A DNA stretch of 64,000 nt from Nicotiana tabacum (lineage: Eukaryota; Streptophyta; Magnoliopsida; Solanales; Solanaceae), in NCBI RefSeq assembly GCF_000715075.1, contig NC_134087.1, positions 109,841,161 to 109,905,160 of the forward strand. The letters run 5' to 3'. Position numbers and translations under genes: made by a program. The notes under the pieces are model-generated. The model did no database searches, was not told the DNA's origin, and saw only the letters and a list, made by a program, of their open reading frames with translations. Shown piece after piece: positions 21,008 through 32,383 of this stretch (positions are counted from its first letter, which is position 1; each line of letters begins with the position of its first letter).

Positions 21008-22387
21008 GCCTTAGCTAGCCAGTTTGTGAGATTGGATCTTTCGGAGCCTAGTCGGGTTCTAGCTTACGTGGTTTCTCGGTCTTCCTTATTTGATTGTATC
21101 AGGGAGCGTCAGTTTGATGACTCTCATTTGATTGTCCTCAAGGACAATGTTCAGCATGGTGATGCCAAAGATGTGACTATTGGTGATGACGAGGTATTGA
21201 TGATGTAGGGTCAGATTTGTGTACCCAATGTTGATGGGCTTCGGGAGATGATTTTAGAGGAGGCCCATAGCTCGCAGTATTCTATTCATCCAGGTGCCGC
21301 GAAGATATATCAGGATTTGAGATAGAACTATTGGAGGAGGTGGTTGAAAAAAGACATAGTTAGGTTTGTAGCTTGGTGTTTCAATTGTCAGCAGGTGAAG
21401 TATGAACACCAGAGACCAGGTGGGTTGCTTCAGCAGATAGAGAGTCCGGAGTGGAAGTGAGAGAGGATCACCATGGACTTTGTAATTGGGATCCCACGGA
21501 CTTTGAGGAAGTTTGATGCCATTTGGGTGATTGTGGATCGGCTGACCAAGTCAGCACATTTCATTCCTATGTGTACTACCTATTCTTTGGAGCGTCTAGC
21601 AAAGATTTATGTCCGGGAGATTGTTCGTCTACATGGTATTCCATTTTCCATCATTTCAAATCGAGGCACTCAGTTCACATCACCGTTCTAGAGGGCCGTA
21701 CAACATGAGTTGGGTACCTGGGTGGAGTTGAGTACAACATTTCACCCTCAGATGGACGGATATTCCGAGCGCACTATTCCGATTCTTGAGGATATGCTTT
21801 GTGCGTGTGTGATTGAGTTTGGAGGGTCTTGGGATCAGTTCTTGCCACTGGAGGAATTTGCTTGCAGCAACATCTATCAGTCCAACATTCAGATGGTACC
21901 ATATGAGGTTTTGTATGGTAGGCGGTGTAGATCCCTGGTGGGTTGGTTTGAGCCGGGTAAGGCTAGATTATTGGGAACAGACTTGGTTCAGGATGCTTTG
22001 GAGAAGGTTAAGGTTATTCAAGATAGACTCCGTATAGCCCAATACAGACAGAAGATTTACACGAACCGGAAGGTTTGCGATGTTTCCTATATGGTTGGAG
22101 AGCGGGTTCTGCTTCGGGTATCGCCTATGAAGGGCGTTATGAGATTCGGGAAGAAGGGGAAGTTGAGTATGAGGTTTATTAGGCCTTTTGAGATATTGAG
22201 ACGTGTTGGGGAGGTAGCTTATGAGCTTGCCTTACCTCCCAGCTTGGCAGGAGTTCATCCGGTATTTCATGTTTCGATGCTCCGAAGGTATCACGGCGAT
22301 CCGTCGCACGTGTTGGATTTCAGTTCAGTCCAGTTGGACAAGGATCTATCTTATGTTGAGGAGCTAGTGGCGATATTGGACAGGTAG
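21008..22387 (+). pseudogene. Tekay integrase, second catalytic Asp changed
   Basis: The zinc-binding head is at about 21240-21420 (EEAHSSQYSIHPGAAKIYQD, then a Cys-X2-Cys in AWCFNCQQVKYEHQRPGG). The core starts at TMDFVIGIP (21470). The second catalytic residue, in SDRGTQF of relatives, reads SNRGTQF here (about 21655-21675), an Asp-to-Asn change. The Glu is present in GYSERTI. The C-terminal part (VGERVLLRVSPMKGVMRFGK, then GVHPVFHVSMLRRY) is continuous at 21710-22384. Stops at 21206 (TAG), 21323 (TAG), 21458 (TGA), 21689 (TAG) and 22385 (TAG) break the domain. Confidence 0.9.
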
Positions 22388-22506
22388 GTTTGAAAGTTGA
22401 GGTCAAAAAACATCGCATCAGTAAAGGTTTAGTGGCGGGGTCAGCCGGTCGAGGAGGCGACCTGGGAGACCGAGCAGGATATGCGGAGCCGTTATCCTCA
22501 TCTTTT
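22388..22506 (+). pseudogene. Chromodomain-like tail of Tekay integrase
   Basis: Continuing after the stop, the frame gives KLRSKNIASVKV, a stop, then WRGQPVEEATWETEQDMRSR and YPHLF. The WRG...EEATWE pattern is the chromodomain-type end that steers chromovirus integration toward heterochromatin. Two more stops (22391 TGA and about 22430 TAG) are present. Confidence 0.75.
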
Positions 22507-22560
22507 TCACTAATTCAGGTATATCTCTATGCTCGTTCGAGGATGAACGAATGTTTAAGT

Positions 22561-22569
22561 GCGGGAGGA
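22561..22569 (+). other. Polypurine tract of Tekay element
   Basis: GCGGGAGGA lies immediately before the TG of the 3' LTR. It is the likely plus-strand primer, though one C interrupts it. Confidence 0.65.
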
Positions 22570-25313
22570 TGTGACGACCCGATCGGTCATTTTAAGAATT
22601 TCACCCCAATCTCCTATTAACTGCTTTTCCAATGTTTGTTTCTTCTATTGTGAGTTGCTGAAAGGAAATATTTGGAGTTTCGGAGAGTTTTTGGTCACTT
22701 AGTCCCTAAATGAGAGCTTAAAGTTTGGAAATTTGACCGTGGTCGAAACAGTATGAAGACGGCCTCGGAATGGAATTCTGATGGTTCCGTTAGCTCCGTT
22801 GGGTGATTTCGAGTTTAGGAGCGTGTTCGAATTAAGTCTTGGAGGTCCGTAGCTAATTTAGGTTTGAAATGTCGAAAGTTAAATTTTGAAGTTTCCGGTT
22901 CGATAGTGAGATTTTGATCCGAGGGTCGGAATGGAATTCCGGAAGGTGGAGTAGCTCCGTAGTGTTGAATGTGACATGTGTGCAAAATTTCAGTTCATTC
23001 GGACGATGTTTGATAGACTTTTTAATCGAAAGCATATTTTGAGAGTTTTTGAAGTTCTTAAGATTGGATCCAATGCTAATTGGTTGATCTGATGTTGTTT
23101 GAGGTGTTTTGGAGATTTGTATATGTTTGGACAATGGTATATGACTTGTCTGTGTTTTTGGTTGAGGTCTCCGGGGTCTCGGGATGATTTCGGGTGCTTA
23201 ACGGGAAGTTGGAAAGTTAGATTTTGTAGTTGAAGTCTTTGGGCTGCTATCATAACCGCATCTGCGGTTGAGAGGCCGCAGATGCGACTCCCGCAAATGC
23301 AGAGTCCAGCCACAGAAGCGGCCAAGAGGAGAGTGAGCAGGAACCGCAAAAACGGATTTGTTACCGCACCTGCGTGACCACAGATGCCGCATATGGATCG
23401 CAGGTGCGGAGAGGGAATTTTAGGTGAGAACCGTAGAAGCGGTTCCCTTGACCGAAGAAGCGTTATCGTAGATGCGAAAATTGAGCCGCAGATGCGACTT
23501 TGCTGGGCAGAAAAATCAGAATTCGAGGGTTTAGTTTCAAAAAGTTAGAAATTACTTTGGAGCCCGGGAGAGGGCGATTTTGGGAGGAATTTGAAAAGGA
23601 AATCAGTGGGTAACAATTCCTTTACCCTTTCTAGTCGTATTCCATTAATCTATTGTTAGTTTTGTCATTTAATTTCCGATTGGAGATGAAAATTGGGGAA
23701 AAATTAGAAGAAAGTTCTTAGACCTAGAATTCAAATTTTGATTGAGAAATTGACATTGGATTTGGATAATTTTGGTATGCATGAACTCGTGAGAGTATGA
23801 GGATTCTGAAAATATAAATTTTACCTGATTCTGAGATTGGGGGGGGGGGGTGGTCATTTTTACCTAGTATTACATATTAGCTTAGAATTTATTTGTATCA
23901 GTTACTTGAAGTGTTATTTACATTATGTAATTGAATTGAATAGATTCGAGTCATTTGGAGTCGAGTACTCGTGGCAAGAGCGTGGTTTCGGGTTGATTTT
24001 GAGCTGGTTCGAGGTAAGTGGCTTGCCTAATCTTGTATTGGGGACTTTCCCCTTAGGATTTGGTATTGTGATAATTGAACTTCCTTGTACGTGAGGTGAC
24101 GAGTGCGTACTTGTCCTAATTGTTGGAAATCCTGTTTTCACTAAAGTAGCTTTAAATGTGTTTTTTTCCCTTTCCTGCTTCTACTACTTGGAATTTAAGC
24201 CTACTGTTAGCTTAGGGAAGCATGCCTAATTGACTTAATTGCTTTATTTTCTTAAACTACCTTATTTGTATTACGTGAAGCATGCTAGGTTAGAATTACC
24301 TGTTTTACCTTAGTATGAAGCTGAGTTTAATTGAGTATTCTTTGTGCTATTTTTGTGTGTTTACTTTGGGACTACGGGATGGTATCCCGGGAGATCCCAT
24401 GTACATATTTATGGTTTGAATTGAAGTGCAGGATACCGAGAGATCCCCAACACATATATTGAGGATACCAAGAGATCCTCGGGATACAAAGAGATCCCTA
24501 GCATATATTGAGGATACCAAGAGATCGTCAGGATACCAAGAGATCCCTAGTATATATTGAGGATACTAAGAGATCCTCGAGATACCAGGAGATCCTTGGC
24601 ATATATTGAGGGTACTAAGAGATCCTCAAGATACTGAGAGATCCCCGGTTATTATCTTTGTAAAGAGTGGTATTCCTTGTGATTGCTTTTGTCTCTGTTT
24701 TAGTTATTGTTATCCTTATTATCCTGTATTAATTCTTACGATTATCTTTCAACTGTACTATTTTATCTTATGCTGTTATACCTTATATCTCATTTAATCT
24801 CAGTAGGGCCCTGACCTTCCTCGCCACTACCCGACCGAGGTTAGGCTTGGCACTTACTGAGTACTGTTTTGGTGTACTCATGCTCTTTTTGCACATGTTT
24901 TTCATGTGCAGATCCAGGTACCTCCACCCAGACTTATCACGCATGAGACGAGGCGCTTGTAGAGAGTCCGAGGTATATCTTCTGCGTCCGCAGACCGAAG
25001 AGTCCCTTTCTACTCTCCCTTTTTGTATTAACCCTTCTATACTTTCGTTTCTTTGTTAGATATTCTGGAGTTAGATGCTTGTAGACAATCAAAGGCTTGT
25101 GATCATGATATTCCGGGTTTTGGAAAATGCTATTAGTTTCGAGAGTTGTTATTGTGTCGAGCAGCATTTTAAACACTGTTTTATTTCACTATTTCGATTT
25201 TTAATTATCTCTTCTGCAATTTTGTTTATTTTGTCTGCATTGATAGGTTTACCTAGTCGTAGAGACTAGGTGCCGTCATGATGGTTCACGGAGGGCGAAT
25301 CGCGGTCATGACA
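22570..25313 (+). repeat. Tekay 3' LTR
   Basis: Starts TGTGACGACCCGATCGG and ends CGGTCATGACA before AGATG. It matches the 5' LTR over its whole length with scattered substitutions; length differences lie mainly in the palindrome cluster (23255-23500), the minisatellite (24370-24650) and a 40-base extra piece near 24040-24080. Small frames inside are not genes. Confidence 0.92.
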
Positions 25314-25318
25314 AGATG
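25314..25318. repeat. Right target duplication AGATG of the Tekay insert
   Basis: Identical to 14924-14928; element A gag continues directly after it. Confidence 0.95.
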
Positions 25319-26081
25319 TCTTCTACATTCATAATCTTAAGAAGAAACCAATAGAAACTTTCCGCGAGTATGCTACTCGATGGAGATCAAAAGCTGCAAA
25401 AGTAAGGCCAGCGCTGGAAGAAGAACAGATTAATAAGTTCTTTATCCGAGCTTAGGATCTGCAGTATTATGAGAGGTTGATGGTTATTGAAAGCCATAAA
25501 TTTTCTGACATCATCAAATTGGGAGAAAGAATAGAAGAGGGGATTAAAAGCGGAATGGTAACAAATTTTATGGCACTACAGGCTACAAATAAAGCCTTGT
25601 AGTCGGGCGGTATTTCTAAAAAGAAGGAAGTAGGGGCAGTGATGGTATCCCAAGGTCCGAAGTCTCTCCTCACATACCAAACACCACCACCCACATATCA
25701 GACTTTATGGACAGATACCAACAACCTGCCGCCACTTCCCATACTTATAACACTCAGTCAGCATACTACCACTCACCACCAGCCCGCCAAAACTTCCAAA
25801 AAGCCAAACCAAATTTCGACCGTAGACCGCCCAAACAATACACTCCTATTGATAAACCCATCGATCAGTTTTATTAGAGACTGAAGGCTACCGATTTTGT
25901 CACTCCCATTCCCACCGTTGCCATGGAAAATTCCTCTCAGTAGGTCAATCCAAATAAGACATGTGCCTACCACTCGGGCATGAAGGGTCATACTATCGAT
26001 GAATGTCGAACTTTGAAGGATAAGATCTAGATGCTGATTTACACCAAGGTTATACAAGCAAAAGAGGCTGCACCTAAGCCC
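25319..26081 (+). pseudogene. Element A gag, 3' part
   Basis: Continuation of the capsid gene broken at 14928: FYIHNLKKKPIETFREYATR, then KVRPALEEEQINKFFIRA, a TAG at 25453, ERLMVIESHKFSDIIKLGER and SGMVTNFMALQATNKAL. A TAG at about 25600 and shifts in the Pro-rich part follow. Near 25955-26015 the Cys-His segment CAYHSGMKGHTIDECRTLKD is intact. At 26081 the reading runs into the terminal repeat, so all of pro-pol is missing. Confidence 0.82.
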
Positions 26082-27074
26082 CAGGTCTTAACTATTTGAA
26101 CCCTGCTTATGAGATACTGTCGCCCACCTAGAAAGCATGCCTATAGGGATAAAGCGTTTAAAATCAAGCCCAATTGTCAATCGCGAGAAAACCTGTCCAG
26201 AGGATATTTATTGACAACTTCACTGCCTATTTACATGAATGATTAGATATCACGTCTATAAGACTTGCAGCACTCTAATTTGCCTATACGTAAGAAATTA
26301 CAGCATTACTTATATAATACTAGAATCCAGAATCACATAGAGATCATGTCTATAGGACTTAATGATTCCAACACGTCTTAATACTATATACTGCCTAACC
26401 AAAAATCTGTTCGCGTGCATTTGTTGTCTAAGTGTGGAGGCTAACTTGAGCCCTTAATTGCTTTTGCAGGAAGTCCAACTTGTTTTGTATGTCACCTAGT
26501 TTTATCATTTTTGAGAAGCCTAGGCTAAGTCTAGAATTACCCAAAATAGAGGTCCAAACGCCTCTTGGGTCGTAGGCATGGGACGGGTAGTGCACGCATA
26601 AGACACGATTTAGATTCAGTTAGTGCGCTTTAGGTAACAACTTAAATATAGTAATCGGGTAACAAGAGATGATAGCATGTGCCCATTGAATAATACGAGT
26701 AACACCCCATCTTAAGGGAGTTATGAAGTATTATTTACGTTGCACGGGGTGATCCTTTAGGCTAAAAAATTTAGGACCCCCCATCTTGTCTTTAAATTAA
26801 TTATTTGTGTTTAATAAAACTTCCCAAACTTCTTGCTTTATTTGTTCGACTAATTCATATAATTCGAGTTCGGCTGGGACCCACAATTGTGGACCTCGAA
26901 GAGTACCTAGAACCTTCTCTTCTTTGGTGAGGCAAACTAGTTAAACCTGAGTTATTTGCAAATAGGTTCCCTAATGCACCTCAAACCCATTAGGTGGCAA
27001 CTCTCTTTTAACACCTTCCTTAAAAGAGTTGTCACGTGTCGAAACCCAATTTCACGAGAAAAAGGAGCGCGACA
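26082..27074 (+). repeat. Element A 3' terminal repeat (LTR 3' portion)
   Basis: Aligns with 10451-11478 from 'ccaggtcttaactatttgaa' to the end GCGCGACA. It has a short deletion near 26840 and another near 26915 relative to the left copy. It begins at practically the same base as the left copy, although the sequences before the two copies are unrelated. Confidence 0.75.
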
Positions 27075-27850
27075 TCCCTATTTATAGTTGTGGAAAGGAA
27101 GAGTTGTGATGAGAACAAACTCTTTCCGACCAATCAGATTGAAGTATGATAAGACAACATTTGATTGGCCAGAACATGTCACTTGCACATGTGACACAGT
27201 TTTATTGGCCTTTTAATTTAACTTGACATGCCTTGTCATTTTGACATGTGGCATGACCCTATTGGCTCTTCTGTTTGACTTGGCGTGCCACGTCACTTGA
27301 CACATGGTACCAAACTGGGCCTCTAGAAAGACATTTTGGTCTTAATAAAGTGTTCTCATCATTTGTAGCCCAATTAAATGGACTAGCTTAATGAACTTGG
27401 ACTTATTTATTAAATTTATTTATATTGGACTTATATAAATAATCCAACTATACTAGCCCAATAAATTTATTTGGACTAGTATATCTTGATTTACAATATA
27501 GCCCAAATTCATTTATGAATTTAAATGTCAAACAAATTTTATATGCCTACAAATGCCTCCTACTTCAAGACTTATCGGGGTATTTATACAAGACTAGACT
27601 TGAAGTACTAACTTATTAAATTGCATACTTCCTGCATATTGCCCCTGAAGCACACTATAACTCATGAATAAACCAACCTTAGTCAATTGGCTCATTTGTC
27701 CATTAATTCCAAAGTCAGTTTCTGTGAATTTATATTCTTTCACAAGTAGTTAACGTATTGAGAACTACAATTCAAGTTTTTGATACATTCCATATTTTCG
27801 TACATGAAAGTATGCCACAATTAAATTGATATAAGATCGGAAATGAGATA
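27075..27850. other. Unclassified AT-rich stretch
   Basis: No frame longer than about 50 codons and no recognised family. The first 250 bases contain loosely repeated phrases (around 'gacatgtggcatgaccctattggc' and 'tgccacgtcacttgacacatgg') with a spacing near 65 bases. The rest is AT-rich with two forms of 'aagacttgaagtacta'. It may be host intergenic DNA or part of an LTR I do not know. Confidence 0.4.
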
Positions 27851-29770
27851 TTACGTCCCGCATTTTCGTATGTTGACATTTCATCGTAAGTTAATTTACA
27901 TAAGTTCGGGAATAAAATTTATTTTAGAATTATTAGTGTCATGCTATTTAAACAAAGGATAAGTAAATTCGTGAAGGTGAGAGGGTAAGCAAATCGGAAA
28001 AAAAATGAGTTTAGTCGAAGTTTGGCATTTTGGGATAAAATATAGCCCGAGCTAAAATACCCGGTATTTACGGACTAGTACCATACAAGGTACCACATGG
28101 CCATGATAGTAAGGTGTATAAAGTGTATTAAAAGTGAGTATAATTTTATGTAATTTGAGATAATTCTTAATTATGTGGGTAATTAATTAATTATTGGTTA
28201 ATGGGAGATTATCTGTTTAATTAAGATATATTTGGGATAAGACCAACCCTCCCCATGTAGCGGCACCCCCCAATCCCCATGAATGACTCTTAAGTTAAAT
28301 ATACATGTGGAAAGATTTGAGGATTTGACACTTCTAACGTCAATTATATACCATTTTAGGAAATGGAACCATTATGTCTTAGAGACATGAATCACATCTC
28401 GACTTTTATTAAGTGAGATTTCAAGAATTCAAATTATGATATCTTGTATCAAGACCAAATCCAGTAACCAAGAACGATGAGATGGAAACGTGAAATTGCT
28501 TCAGAAAATTCATACAAGACCCGATTATGCGAAAGATGCAATTCTAGGGAAGCACGGTATAATCTTTCTCAAGAATATCATACGGATTTGTCCTTACATC
28601 GATCCGCCGTTATGTTTTGTCGCAATTGACATGTATTAGAGGGATTTTCAAGAGAATCGGCTCAGGTATGTTAAGGTTATCTCTTCCTTCTTTTGGCATG
28701 ATCCATACGATACAAAAGAAACGAGCAAATGCACAATTTTCATAAATGACTATATTCATAGAAATACTAGAGATGCCTATGTTCTTGATTTCCCATGTGT
28801 CATATTATTCTATCATCTGTTCATGGGTCTCAAAAATACGTAAGTTGATAAAGTTTATTTCATGATATTAATCGGAGGTATAATGGTTTTATGACACTCC
28901 GAAAGATTTTATTGACGCACTTCTCATGCATTGCATTCATGTACATTGACCCACGACTAGATGACATTATATACGTGTATATATGTATATATTTGTATAT
29001 GGGCTATGGGAAAAGTTTACGGCATTATATACGCACAACCATCTGATCAGCTGGCATACGTTGATGATTTTGCCCATAGTAGCCGAGATGATATAATGGG
29101 ATGCCCTCAAAGGCTTGATGATGTTATGAACGCATATACCCATTCATGGTATGACTTTTACACGCATATGCATGACATTTTAAATATTAAAAATTCATAA
29201 AGTTGTTCAGACTTATATTTCGAGTCTTTTGCTCCATGTTTCTCTCATGTCTATTATTTACTGATTTTCATTCCTTACATACTCGGTACATATTTGTACT
29301 GACATCCCTTTTTGCCTGGAGACGCTGCGTTTCTTGCCCGCATGCCTCGATAGACAGGTTGAGAGCCCTCCAAGTAGGCTATCAACTCAGTGGAAGATGT
29401 TGGTGCGCTCCATTTGCTTCGAAGTTGCTTGTTTGGTTAGTATAGTTTAGACGTGTTCGTTTGGTATGGCGGGACTCTGTCCCGACATTTATAAAAATTA
29501 TGTATTCTTAGTGGCTTGTAGATAGATATCATGTACGTAAAAGATTGTACGTCCTTGTCGTCCTATGTTCAGTATATGAGTGGTTATTTTGGTCTTATAG
29601 GCCCATATGTCTTATGTATAAGTTGGTATCACATGTTGTATTCTACCTATCTCACGGCAGCCTTCCGGCTCAGTTATCTATGATAGTATGACATGAAAAG
29701 ATACATTATATTGGTAGTCGATTGATTAAGGTACCAGTGCCCATCGTGGCCCATCGGTTTGGGCGTGACA
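27851..29770 (+). mobile_element. LTR of a further Gypsy element (left border approximate)
   Basis: The right end is clear: GGGCGTGACA at 29761-29770, followed by a worn tRNA-Met site (TGATATTACAGC at 29775, three changes from TGGTATCAGAGC). Upstream text ('tacccggtatttacggactagtacc', 'ggtaatgggagatta', 'gggactctgtcccgacatttat') resembles LTRs of solanaceous Gypsy elements as I remember them. The left border could not be fixed; the LTR may start anywhere between about 27700 and 27900. Frames at 28961-29445 lie inside it and are not genes. Confidence 0.55.
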
Positions 29771-31968
29771 AAAGTGATATTACAGCAGTTTTGTCCTGGG
29801 GATTCTATAAGCCATGTCTAGTGGAGTCTTATTTATGGGTGTGTCGTGCACCACACTCATAAGCAGGAGGCTACGAGGAATTTATGATTGTCACTCTTTC
29901 TTCTTACTTTAGATCGTATAGTAGAGCTCAGTTGTAAGAACTCAATTTCCTAAACTCTATCTTACTTATAGTACGACGATACCTACATCTAGAAAGACGG
30001 TTGGTAAAAGATATAGTTGTGAAAGAGTTGAGTCAGAGGAACTCAATTTTTGCATCATGGTTATGATGGATGAATATGAGGTATTCAACAAATCATGTGT
30101 ATACTAAGATGTGTAATCTTCTTGATAAGGATCCCTAAGGCAAGAATGCCTATCTACTCTTACCGTAAAAAAGAATAAGAAAGGAGACACAAGTTTCAAC
30201 AAGTAAAAGAAGCAAAGTGAAGAAGGGTACGAGACACCCAGTTAATGAAGATTATCAGTATTACAGTTTCGGCAGAAAAATATAAGAATTGTGAGTTACC
30301 CTCAACACTAACAAAGGTATGTATAATTGGCCACACCCATCTCAGTTACACCCTATTAGGGGCTAACATGTGTAGATTAAGAAAATGATAGGATATCAGG
30401 ATCCGGCTGGGGTAGAGTAACCCAAAATAGTGGATGAATTGGTAGAGTTGGTTGACATTTCCGAAGGATAGTGCAAATGTTGTAATGGATCTCCTTGTGA
30501 GTCACCTAGATGGTGCACTCAAAAATAGTATAGCTAGATATGAGTGCTAGAAGATAGGCACTGGAAGCCTGGAAAGGATAAATATTATCTTAGTATGAAT
30601 CCCGTCCCTAGTAGAAATAATACTAGGCAACCTGAAGAGCCAGTGGATGGAGCAAAGGGTAGCTAAAAGCAAAAGAATGACATGTTAAAATTTTCAGAAT
30701 AAAGTGATACATAGAAATATTAGAAGGGAAGTACGAAGAGGAATAATGAAGCAGTATGAGTGAGATATAATACATGGATGACAACGGTAAAGTGTTACAT
30801 AATCTATAGTCAAATAAAGAAAGAGATGGGAGGTGATGAGCCTTAAGACAACAAAAGAGTATAGGTCATATAGTCACATCCTCATTTCGAGAAATAATTT
30901 CGCAACTCTAACGTGATTAACAGAAGGAAAAGTTAGACCTCAGAGTAATAGAAATCAATATGGATTGGTGAACAAGATAAACTAAATATGAATTAGGGAC
31001 TGAGTGATTGATAATAGTCAGCATCATGAGAATTTCATATTGCATTCCGGCGATAATAGAATGGACAACAGAAGAAGATTCATGAGAAATTTAGAAAATG
31101 GTCATTCAGGAAGACGCTTCCTTAAAGAAAGAAATGTGAGCAAAGTTAAGCTTAAGGGACTATGTGTGCCAGTTACACTAAGTGCCACCCTCGTGAATAA
31201 GAAATTTCGTTATCCTTGGTACAGAAGGATTACCGCAAGGCGAAGGAGGGTCATCGATAATGTGAGGAGATGCCAATGATGAAGAGATAAAACATCTATA
31301 GGTAGATCCTCGTGGCTCCAACTCTTAGTACTCCCCTAAAGGTGGGAATATAGAGTGATGTGGCATTAAGTCAGGATTAAGTGGTTCTAGTGACTATGGA
31401 ATGGTAAAGGAAGAATGCGATAAAAAAATGAAAAGGGAATGAGATTGCACTTATCCAAATCCTATAGACATGCTATGATTCAAGAATATTATGCAAGCAC
31501 GACGTCAAGGAAAGGAAGTAAGGGTTTCTACCCGGAATGTTATTGATAAATAATGAGCCAGTGCGAGAGGTAAGTTAGACAAAGGAAATAACCCAAGAAA
31601 ATTACGCAGAATATTGATATGAGAATGGGCCCACGAGTAGTTAGTATTTGATTCTGGAAGAGTCTAATTATGGGTAGACAAGAGGATACAAAAAAATTAA
31701 CATATCGTGCAAGATAAACATAGTGAACCCCAACGTGGGGAATTCAGTATCTTGGATATGACATTGTAATACTTGAAAGATATTCAGATAGGAGTTGAGG
31801 TAGTTAAAGGTACTGTATGAGTGTTATGAAAATAAAAGAGAGTCCCACTGGGAAGACAGTCAAAACTTCAGTTTAGAAGCGACTGAACGAGCACATGAGT
31901 ATGGAAGTAAGTAACTACGGATAATTAGAGGCGAGGAAGAACATCAAAAATTCCATCGGGTATACGAT
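29771..31968 (+). mobile_element. Worn interior of the Gypsy element starting at 29771
   Basis: Follows the primer-site remnant. Phrases such as 'gtgtcgtgcaccacactcataagcaggaggctac' fit the leader of the same type of element, and 'gatacctacatctagaaagacggttgg' near 29978 looks like a decayed gag start. Beyond that no protein motif survives; the longest frame (31004-31279, 91 codons) resembles nothing I know. The stretch ends abruptly at 31968 where an Ogre-type LTR begins, so the rest of this element is missing. Confidence 0.45.
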
Positions 31969-32383
31969 TGTTGATACCCAATTTTTCCCTATATGTTTTG
32001 AATATGCATAAAAGCATTCAAAATGGCATATATATGCATACATAAGCATGTCCAAGGTTTTTATTATTTTTTCCATAATTTTAAGGGTTTAAATTGATTT
32101 ATTTTCTCCCCTTTTATCCATAAAATCCCAATAAGTATTTCCAAAATTATTGTTTTGATAATTCATTTTATTTAATATCTATATTTATGCCAAAATATGG
32201 CTAATGTAATTTTTATGTATTTTTTACAATTACATTTGGTATTTTTAAAGCTAAATTGCATATAATTGCAATGTTAGCCCATTTTTAGATATAATTACGT
32301 TTATATGCATAAAATTAGATCCTATATTTTTAAATTGTTAATTATGTATATTAAACCATTTTAGTACCTTAATTTATTTTCAT
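31969..32383 (+). repeat. Truncated first LTR of element B
   Basis: Matches the first 410 bases of the LTR at 33776 (both start TGTTGATACCCAATTT and share 'ttatatgcataaaatt' and 'accttaatttatttt'). It stops at 'ttattttca', where the tail repeat 'tgagtctaagccctgactcc' begins. Confidence 0.85.

Larger units (their letters stand above)
14929..25313 (+). mobile_element. Tekay/Del-type chromovirus (Gypsy) with two LTRs
   Basis: A complete-length LTR retrotransposon of 10.4 kb. Its LTRs are 14929-17522 (2594 bp) and 22570-25313 (2744 bp), both TGTGAYGAC...ATGACA. A tRNA-Met primer site follows at 17526, then gag, protease, reverse transcriptase, RNase H, integrase and a short chromodomain-like tail, with a purine tract before the 3' LTR. 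The domain order PR-RT-RH-INT and the VEEATWETE tail place it with chromoviruses of Tekay/Del type. The two LTRs differ by many substitutions and small indels, and all domains carry stops, so it is an old, dead copy. Confidence 0.93.
10451..27074 (+). mobile_element. Element A: Ogre/Tat-like Gypsy retrotransposon, non-autonomous
   Basis: Two related terminal repeats (10451-11478 and 26082-27074) enclose a tRNA primer site at 11482, an Ogre-type ORF1 (12036-13589) and a gag split by a Tekay insertion (13928-14928 and 25319-26081). Nothing of protease, reverse transcriptase or integrase follows gag: the reading jumps from the gag Cys-His region straight into the terminal repeat. Without the Tekay insert the element is about 6.2 kb, far shorter than the 15-25 kb of full Ogre elements. 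It is therefore a deletion derivative that would need enzymes from elsewhere. Confidence 0.75.

Noticed and set aside
28961..29445. Two adjacent 80-codon frames
   Set aside because: Both fall inside an LTR that ends at 29770; one is low-complexity Tyr/Ile-rich at its start.
31004..31279. 91-codon frame in the worn Gypsy interior
   Set aside because: No recognisable gag motif or similarity, with unremarkable composition; probably a chance frame in decayed sequence.
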